Source: CAYMST01 sp964393115 (GTDB lineage: Bacteria > Bacteroidota > Bacteroidia > Cytophagales > Cyclobacteriaceae). From it: DNA of 11,941 nucleotides. The stretch is taken from NCBI GenBank assembly GCA_964393115.1, contig CAYMST010000145.1, positions 1 to 11,941 of the forward strand, written 5' to 3'. Position 1 is the stretch's first letter. Each line of letters begins with the position of its first letter. A program made the translations under genes and the position numbers. This document shows positions 7,195 through 11,941 of this stretch, piece after piece. The notes beneath the pieces are model-generated. The model was not told the origin of the DNA, did no database searches, and worked only from the letters and a program-made list of their open reading frames with translations.

Positions 7195-8097
7195 TTAATT
7201 GTTGGTTTTTTCTAAAAAAATGTTTGAGAGGTTAGCTACTTGCGTACTGCTGTTTTCCAGATGAAGGTGGTGATTACCTTCGATCCAGTGAATTTCTGCA
7301 TGACGGAAGGCAACTAGCCTAGAGCGATACAACCCTGTCGCGAAAAGTCCTTGATTACCAAGGATAATCAATGTCGGACAAGTAATGCTTTCGATGAATT
7401 GTCTTACCTGATTTTCCGTCATTTTGTAATGTTCTGGAAGTACGATTTTCGGATCATGCGACCATCTATAACCGCCAGAGACGGGCTTCAAACCGCGATC
7501 GATTAAATGAGCGGCAGCTTGATAGGAGATAGGACTAATTCTGTTAAGCATTCTATCCTGAATGGCTTCTTCCTTCGACTTGAAAGCGATGGCATCTCCA
7601 TTTGCAAACCCATACAAACGTGTTTTTTTGGCCATTTTCAACTGTTGGAATGCGGTCTTAAAACTGCTTACGGTTTCATTTTCATCATTGATAAATGGAG
7701 CTCCCAGTCCATCGATAAAGATCAGCTTTTGGATGCGATTAGGAAAGGATCCCGCTACTAAGGTGGCTACTCCGCTGCCAAGTGAATGTGCTATTAATGT
7801 ACATTCTTTCCAATTTAGAGCGTCTAGGCAATTAAGGATGTCGACAGCATGGTCCCACAAGTAATAGTTGCCATTGCCTTCGCGGTGGTTTGATAAACCA
7901 TGACCTGCCAGATCAATGGCTACCAGGTAATAATCATCCCGAATCAGCGGTGCGATTTTGTCAAAGCTGTTGGCATTGTCCAACCAACCATGAATAGCCA
8001 AAATGCGGTTTTTATTGTTTTTGTCACCCCAGGTTTTTGCTTTGAGCAAAAAGCCGTTAATGGATATGTCTAACGACTGATCGATTTGCGTTTCCAT
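7195..8097 (-). CDS. Alpha/beta hydrolase (SERHL-like)
   Basis: This 300-residue soluble protein has the alpha/beta hydrolase fold. It shows the oxyanion-hole HGW at 36-38 (IHGWLDNANSFD), a DLAGHGLS segment at 62-69, the nucleophile elbow AHSLGSG with Ser105, FIDGLGAP at 127-134, and the catalytic-histidine region EGNHHLHLE at 273-281. The HGWLDNANSFD and GNHHxH combination recalls serine hydrolase-like (SERHL) proteins. The position after strand 6, where many relatives have the catalytic Asp, reads LGNQGLF, so the acid probably comes from elsewhere (Asp130 is one candidate). There is no signal peptide. It begins 2 bp after the ligase stop, which implies translational coupling. In context it could be the thioesterase or amidase that releases the carrier-bound product; that role is inferred from neighbours, not from residues. 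Confidence 0.9.
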   Translation of the reverse strand: METQIDQSLDISINGFLLKAKTWGDKNNKNRILAIHGWLDNANSFDKIAPLIRDDYYLVAIDLAGHGLSNHREGNGNYYLWDHAVDILNCLDALNWKECTLIAHSLGSGVATLVAGSFPNRIQKLIFIDGLGAPFINDENETVSSFKTAFQQLKMAKKTRLYGFANGDAIAFKSKEEAIQDRMLNRISPISYQAAAHLIDRGLKPVSGGYRWSHDPKIVLPEHYKMTENQVRQFIESITCPTLIILGNQGLFATGLYRSRLVAFRHAEIHWIEGNHHLHLENSSTQVANLSNIFLEKTNN

Positions 8098-8099
8098 TA

Positions 8100-9680
8100 T
8101 TAACTGGGAGTTACGAGCTGTTGAGACTCTTTTAGTGCCCTTTCTTTCAATGCGATAACATTAAATTTTCCATTTGGTGTTTTAGGTATTGAAGGAATGA
8201 TGGAAATATATTCGGGGACTTTGTAAGCTTCCAGGTTTTGCTTACATAAATTTAATAATACCGTCTCGTTTATGGTTTTTCCTTCCTTCAGCACGACAAA
8301 AGCGTGTAATACTTCACCATAATCGGTATGTGGAACACCGGTAATCGCTACGGCGTTCACTTCGGGAATGGTGTCTATGAAGTCTTCCACTTCTTTGGGG
8401 CTCACTTTTATACCTCTAGATTTGATCACATGATCCATCCGGCCTTTGAAGTATAAATAGCCATCTTCATCTAGTGAGCAATAATCACCGGTATAAAGTA
8501 CTTTCTCCCCTGAGATTAGTCCATCCCTTAATTTTTTGGCGGTTTTGTCTGGTTTCTTCCAGTAGCCTTTCATGACGGTAGCACCGCGAATAACAAGTTC
8601 GCCGATTTCGTGAGGAGTGGTTATTTTCTGATCATTATCATCTACCAACCATAGTTCTGTATTTGGAATGGCTATTCCAACGCTGTCTGGCTTTTCATCA
8701 AGGTCCGTTGGTGGTAGATAGGTACACCGCTTGCATTCGGTCAGTCCATACATGGAAAAGATCTCTGCATTTGTGAATAGGACCTTCACCATATCAATGT
8801 TCGTATGGGTGAGTGCAGCTCCTGTATTAGTGATCATGCGTATGCTGGAAAGATCAAAAGCCTTGTTTTTACTTTGATCATGTAGCAGCATGACCATAGT
8901 TGGTACTGCCGGAAGAACAGTGGCTTTTTCAGAAACTATCCTTTTCAAAAGGAAGATGGGCCAAGTAGATTCCTTTTCTAAAAGAAGGGTCGCTCCTGTA
9001 GTGATGCACATGATCATCTGGTAAAGTCCATAATCAAAGGATAGGGGCAATGCACAAAGTACTTTATCTTCTTTTTTGTACCCTAAGTAGGTGTTCAAAG
9101 AATGTGTTGCCGCCACCATATTTTGATGGGTCAACATCACCCCTTTGGGCTCTCCGGTAGACCCGGAGGTATAGATAATGGCCGATAGATCAACACTAAT
9201 TGTATTTACTGGAGTGAAAGCGGCTGCTTCATGGCCATTCAGAGCATGCTCAAAACTCACGATCCAGTCACTACCCAAGGCTCCAGAATATTCGGGTACG
9301 ATGACTTTTATTAGATCATGTTGTTTGAGTTCCTCATGGTTTTGGGTGAGCACCTCATTATTCGTGATGAGTACTTTAGCTCCGGAATCGCCTAAGATAT
9401 AGTTGATTTTATTAGACTTTAGTTCCGTTCCTAAAGGGATAGCTACTGCTCCCGATTTTAAGATTGCCCAGAAAGATATTACCGTTTCCACGTTGTTGCC
9501 CAACATTACTACTACACGATCATGACGTTGTACACCGCTGTGTTGTAGGTAGCTAGCAAGTTGGTGTGCTTTGGTGGATATAGTCTGAAACGTGTATTCC
9601 TGCCTACCAACTTTAATGGCTGTTTTATCAGGGTATTTACTAGTGCTACGCTCCAGTAAATGATTCATAAGAGTAATCAT
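8100..9680 (-). CDS. AMP-forming acyl/aminoacyl ligase (ANL superfamily), exosortase-associated type
   Basis: The enzyme adenylates a carboxylic or amino acid with ATP and passes it to a thiol, here probably the adjacent carrier protein. With the start at 9680 it has 526 residues. It shows the P-loop IYTSGSTGEPKG at 169-180, the adenine-region MYGLTECKR at 310-318, GELVIRG at 360-366, TGD at 397-399, the hinge region KGRMDHVIKSRG, and the C-terminal PNGK with the catalytic Lys505. The MYGLTECKRCTYLPP and PDSVGIAIPNTE segments match the subgroup that includes exosortase A-associated ligases. The frame remains open upstream to an ATG at 9755, but those 25 residues come from the hairpin leader and precede the usual N-terminus. 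Either ATG 9680 or 9668 (MNHLLERSTSKYPDKTA) fits the family; 9680 is preferred because of the A-rich sequence before it. Its stop lies 2 bp before the hydrolase. Confidence 0.92.
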   Translation of the reverse strand: MITLMNHLLERSTSKYPDKTAIKVGRQEYTFQTISTKAHQLASYLQHSGVQRHDRVVVMLGNNVETVISFWAILKSGAVAIPLGTELKSNKINYILGDSGAKVLITNNEVLTQNHEELKQHDLIKVIVPEYSGALGSDWIVSFEHALNGHEAAAFTPVNTISVDLSAIIYTSGSTGEPKGVMLTHQNMVAATHSLNTYLGYKKEDKVLCALPLSFDYGLYQMIMCITTGATLLLEKESTWPIFLLKRIVSEKATVLPAVPTMVMLLHDQSKNKAFDLSSIRMITNTGAALTHTNIDMVKVLFTNAEIFSMYGLTECKRCTYLPPTDLDEKPDSVGIAIPNTELWLVDDNDQKITTPHEIGELVIRGATVMKGYWKKPDKTAKKLRDGLISGEKVLYTGDYCSLDEDGYLYFKGRMDHVIKSRGIKVSPKEVEDFIDTIPEVNAVAITGVPHTDYGEVLHAFVVLKEGKTINETVLLNLCKQNLEAYKVPEYISIIPSIPKTPNGKFNVIALKERALKESQQLVTPS

Positions 9681-9726
9681 AAGTTTTAGGGTATAATATT
9701 TAGTTGTCAATAATTGTACAAGCTGT

Positions 9727-9794
9727 ACTCCAGACCTTTCCCAGGAGTGGAGCAAGCCTGACAGTGTTCACACTCCTCTCAGGTACTTGAGAGG
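9727..9794 (-). promoter_or_regulatory. Leader with overlapping hairpins before the ligase gene
   Basis: The gap between the carrier-protein stop (9816) and the ligase start carries several inverted repeats. One is a perfect CCTCTCA/TGAGAGG at 9775-9781 and 9788-9794. Others are CCTGA/TCAGG (9757-9761 and 9779-9783) enclosing AGTG-TTCA-CACT (9763-9774), GGAGTG/CACTCC (9744-9749 and 9771-9776) and ACTCC/GGAGT (9727-9731 and 9744-9748). Several share arms and cannot form together, the layout expected of an attenuator or another switching leader. No T-run follows any of them on the minus strand, so intrinsic termination is not evident. RNA processing or translational control of the ligase are alternatives. 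Confidence 0.45.
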
Positions 9795-9815
9795 TAGGTG
9801 CGTAATTGATAGAGT

Positions 9816-10082
9816 TTATGAAACCACCTGCACCATTTCCGATTGGATGTAATCGTAAATGGTTTGTAGCGTATTGAAGTGTCGGGCTTCAATGGTATCC
9901 GCATTTACTTCAAACCCCTCGATGTTATCTTCCAAATAGGTTAGAAAGAACATCGATGATAGTGAATCTATCCCTAAGTCATTTTTTAAATGTGATTCGA
10001 GTTGAATTTCACTTTTGTCAAGGTTTGGAATGCTATCTACCAAACCGTCCTTTATCGTATTTAATATATCTGAATTTGTCAT
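9816..10082 (-). CDS. Acyl carrier protein
   Basis: With the ATG at 10082 the product has 88 residues, a normal length for a stand-alone carrier protein. A longer frame from 10124 adds 14 residues that overlap the decarboxylase gene and have no family counterpart. The phosphopantetheine attachment site is GIDSLSS with Ser40. It is preceded by the conserved acidic helix start (LKNDLGIDS) and followed by the recognition helix (MFFLTYLEDNIEGFEV). Carrier proteins hold intermediates as thioesters for partner enzymes. The start codon lies 1 bp after the decarboxylase stop, so the two proteins are probably made together. This supports the carrier protein holding the decarboxylase's substrate or product. 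It is unlikely to be the housekeeping fatty-acid AcpP, which normally sits next to fabF; no fab genes are visible here. Confidence 0.93.
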   Translation of the reverse strand: MTNSDILNTIKDGLVDSIPNLDKSEIQLESHLKNDLGIDSLSSMFFLTYLEDNIEGFEVNADTIEARHFNTLQTIYDYIQSEMVQVVS

Positions 10083-10083
10083 T

Positions 10084-11367
10084 TTATACTTCGTTTGAAA
10101 TGAGTTCTGGACTGGTAACATCAACTAAGACTTGTCTATCGATAATGTCTTCAGCTGTATCTTTTTTCCTGATTAGATAAGATTCTCCTTCGTATAGCAA
10201 TACCTCGGCAGGGAAGCCATGGCTATGAAACAACCCAGGAGAAGAGCTTGGACCATATGCTCCGGAAAACCCTACCACTAAGATGTCAGAGACGCTGACT
10301 TTACGCAGTTTGATATTCCTTCCGATGATATCATCTGGACTACAAAGTGGACCGGCTACTTGATATTCCTGTATAACGTCCTGATTATGCGCAGAGATAT
10401 TTTCGATAGGAAAGTTTCTCTTTACTACTCGTCCTAAACCAGCAGCTGCCGAATGACAGTTAGTGCCCCCGTCGGTTACTACAAATGTTTTATCATGATT
10501 CACTTTGATATTATTCACCGTGACGGCCATATAACCAGCTGTCCCGAGAATAAACCTTCCAGATTCCATAATAACGCGTGTATCCGGGTATCGGGCATGG
10601 AAGTCTTTGAAGAGAGGAACCATCAGCTTCTGGAATTCTTCGATATCTAATGCCTTTTGGTTTTGGAAGTAGGGGATCCCCATTCCTCCTCCGACATCTA
10701 CCATGCTAAAGTTTGTCTTGTATCTCTTTGAAATAGTATCGAAGAGGTTTAAGATGTATTTAGAGTTTTCATAAACGGATTTCGCATCCAGAATGCTTGT
10801 GCCGTTGTAAACATGGATTCCTCTTACCTGAATATGAGGTGTTTGCAAATAGGTGCCAAAGTTCTCGATGGCATGCTTTTCATCAATGCCGAATTGGGTA
10901 GGTCTACCACCCATTTTCCAAGGTGACCCATCTGCTGAGAAATCCGGATTTATACGAATGGCTACGTTTACCGTTTTTCCCATTTCTTGTGCAAATTGGG
11001 AGATGCGTGATAATTCGATTTCAGATTCTACGACGATGGCATAAATATCCAGTTCAATAGCCCTCTTTAATTCGTAGTCTTTTTTACATGGACCTAGATA
11101 AACGATGTCTTCGGGAGTAGAGCCGGCTTTTAAGGCAATCTCCATTTCCGTGACAGAACATACTTCCGTACACGCTCCATGTGCCCGAAGCAACTTTACT
11201 AAAGAAATATTTGGGTTGACCTTTAAGGCGTAAAATACGTCAACACAAGTAGGTAACGCATTGATTAAGCGTCGGTAGTTTTCTACGATCTGTTCTCCAT
11301 CGTAGAGGTATGAAGGACTGCCGTATTTCTTTACGGCAGTCTTCATTTGTGGGATAATTGGATTCAT
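10084..11367 (-). CDS. PLP-dependent fold-III decarboxylase (diaminopimelate/BtrK-like)
   Basis: The enzyme has 427 residues and belongs to the alanine-racemase-fold (type III) PLP decarboxylases, which remove an alpha-carboxylate from amino acids. The PLP lysine is Lys49 in YALKVNPN. Other landmarks are HVYNGTS at 185-191 (HVGS in LysA), the phosphate-binding GGG at 226-228 (VDVGGGMGIPY), ESGRF at 268-272 (EPGR in LysA), the active-site Cys342 in GPLCSPDD, and the closing SGAYG with Tyr371. All catalytic positions expected in the family are present. The NPDF, KMGG, QFGID segment and VTDGGTNCHSAA resemble exosortase-associated and BtrK-like members more than LysA, and no lysine-pathway genes are nearby. 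BtrK decarboxylates an amino acid held on a carrier protein in butirosin synthesis. The carrier-protein gene 1 bp downstream makes that model attractive. The substrate amino acid is not readable. Confidence 0.92.
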   Translation of the reverse strand: MNPIIPQMKTAVKKYGSPSYLYDGEQIVENYRRLINALPTCVDVFYALKVNPNISLVKLLRAHGACTEVCSVTEMEIALKAGSTPEDIVYLGPCKKDYELKRAIELDIYAIVVESEIELSRISQFAQEMGKTVNVAIRINPDFSADGSPWKMGGRPTQFGIDEKHAIENFGTYLQTPHIQVRGIHVYNGTSILDAKSVYENSKYILNLFDTISKRYKTNFSMVDVGGGMGIPYFQNQKALDIEEFQKLMVPLFKDFHARYPDTRVIMESGRFILGTAGYMAVTVNNIKVNHDKTFVVTDGGTNCHSAAAGLGRVVKRNFPIENISAHNQDVIQEYQVAGPLCSPDDIIGRNIKLRKVSVSDILVVGFSGAYGPSSSPGLFHSHGFPAEVLLYEGESYLIRKKDTAEDIIDRQVLVDVTSPELISNEV

Positions 11368-11388
11368 GATTAAAAAAAGTGTTTTGGT

Positions 11389-11931
11389 TTACTTATCAGC
11401 ATTGAACATGTCATATTCGATCAGCCAGTTTCCGTTTTCTTTCTTCCAGAGAATGACATAGGATCCTTCAAAAATGTGCTCTTTCTTAGTGTTTACGTAC
11501 CCTAGCATGTGGCACCGCTGAAAGGCTACGTCCATATTTCCGAAGAATTGGAGCTCATCTTGGTAAAACTCTACTCTGTCTACTCCTTTGACACTTTCTG
11601 CAAATTCATCTTTAATTTCAGCTCTTCCGAGTCTTGGCTTCTTACCTGGTTTCATAAATACAGCACCTTTTGAAGTGTATTCCTCAGAAATGCCCTTAGG
11701 GTCCTTGTTTTTCCATTTGGTCTCAAAACGTCTATCCGCGATATCAATTAGTCTGGCATTGGCCAGGATATCCTCTTTTGAGACTTTTTGAGATCCGTAG
11801 TAGCTGACTACAGAGTTTTTGTACGATACTTCAACATATCCGAGTGAGCTCGACGCTCGAAAGGAATAGGTAAATAGGCTGATGAGTACCAGAGATGCTA
11901 ATGCGAGTGTTTTAGATTTAATTAACTTCAT
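11389..11931 (-). CDS. Exported NTF2-like (SnoaL/DUF4440-type) protein
   Basis: This 180-residue protein has a signal peptide or N-terminal anchor (MKLIKSKTLALASLVLISLF, hydrophobic 8-20) followed by a linker and, from about residue 54 to 178, a cone-shaped NTF2-like domain. The typical elements are the first helix (IDIADRRFETKWKNKDP), the EEYTSKGAVFMKPG strand pair, the LGRAEIKDEF helix, and the final sheet ending GSYVILWKKENGNWLIEYD. Related DUF4440/SnoaL proteins include cyclases, isomerases and many non-catalytic binding proteins; no catalytic set can be assigned here. The gene is the first visible member of the run and lies 21 bp before the decarboxylase gene. With only 10 bp upstream in the window, its promoter, or further upstream genes, cannot be seen. 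Confidence 0.85.
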   Translation of the reverse strand: MKLIKSKTLALASLVLISLFTYSFRASSSLGYVEVSYKNSVVSYYGSQKVSKEDILANARLIDIADRRFETKWKNKDPKGISEEYTSKGAVFMKPGKKPRLGRAEIKDEFAESVKGVDRVEFYQDELQFFGNMDVAFQRCHMLGYVNTKKEHIFEGSYVILWKKENGNWLIEYDMFNADK

Positions 11932-11941
11932 AATAATTATA

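Noticed and set aside
9681..9755. N-terminal extension of the ligase from the ATG at 9755
   Set aside because: The 25 extra residues precede the usual family N-terminus and derive from the palindromic leader; the ATG at 9680 or 9668 fits the family better.
10083..10124. 14-residue N-terminal extension of the acyl carrier protein
   Set aside because: It overlaps the end of the decarboxylase gene and would add residues not seen in carrier proteins; the ATG at 10082 gives a standard 88-residue protein.
1381..11791. Open frames on the plus strand opposite the annotated genes
   Set aside because: They mirror the coding strand of clear minus-strand genes, lack family motifs and signal peptides, and have no independent support.

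Overview
All genes in this window lie on the minus strand, so transcription runs from high to low coordinates. The sequence points to a member of the Bacteroidota, probably a free-living Flavobacteriia- or Cytophagia-type bacterium. The evidence is a type IX secretion (T9SS) C-terminal sorting domain, a PKD-like domain fused to a glycoside hydrolase, a tail-fibre-like protein with the C-terminus typical of this phylum, modest GC content and weak ribosome-binding sites. Exact taxonomy cannot be read from the window.

Region 1 (about 11931 down to 6472) is a tightly packed six-gene run: a secreted NTF2/SnoaL-like protein, a fold-III PLP-dependent decarboxylase, an acyl carrier protein, an AMP-forming ligase, an alpha/beta hydrolase and a small outer-membrane beta-barrel protein. 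Gaps are 1 to 21 bp, except for a leader of about 135 bp rich in inverted repeats before the ligase. The ligase, carrier protein, decarboxylase and hydrolase are the same four types that accompany proteobacterial exosortase A loci, and they also recall BtrI/BtrK-type carrier-protein decarboxylation. No exosortase, PEP-CTERM protein or glycan gene is visible. My reading is a pathway that activates an amino acid, loads it on the carrier protein, decarboxylates it there and releases or transfers the product, with an envelope connection from the two flanking exported proteins. The substrate and product cannot be read from sequence.

Region 2 (6471 to 4839) holds a GC-rich structured intergenic element, a complete short-chain dehydrogenase/reductase, and a DUF922-like secreted protein gene broken by one in-frame TGA. 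The reading frame continues for 87 codons after that stop, which marks it as a pseudogene or as a readthrough candidate.

Region 3 (4838 to 4317) is 522 bp without a convincing gene.

Region 4 (4316 to 591) is a three-gene run of secreted proteins with gaps of 4 to 5 bp: a GH10-like protein whose expected acid/base glutamate is His, a protein with three internal repeats and a tail-fibre-like C-terminus, and a small T9SS cargo protein. A partial gene for a membrane-anchored protein of unknown family runs off the left edge (453 to 1).
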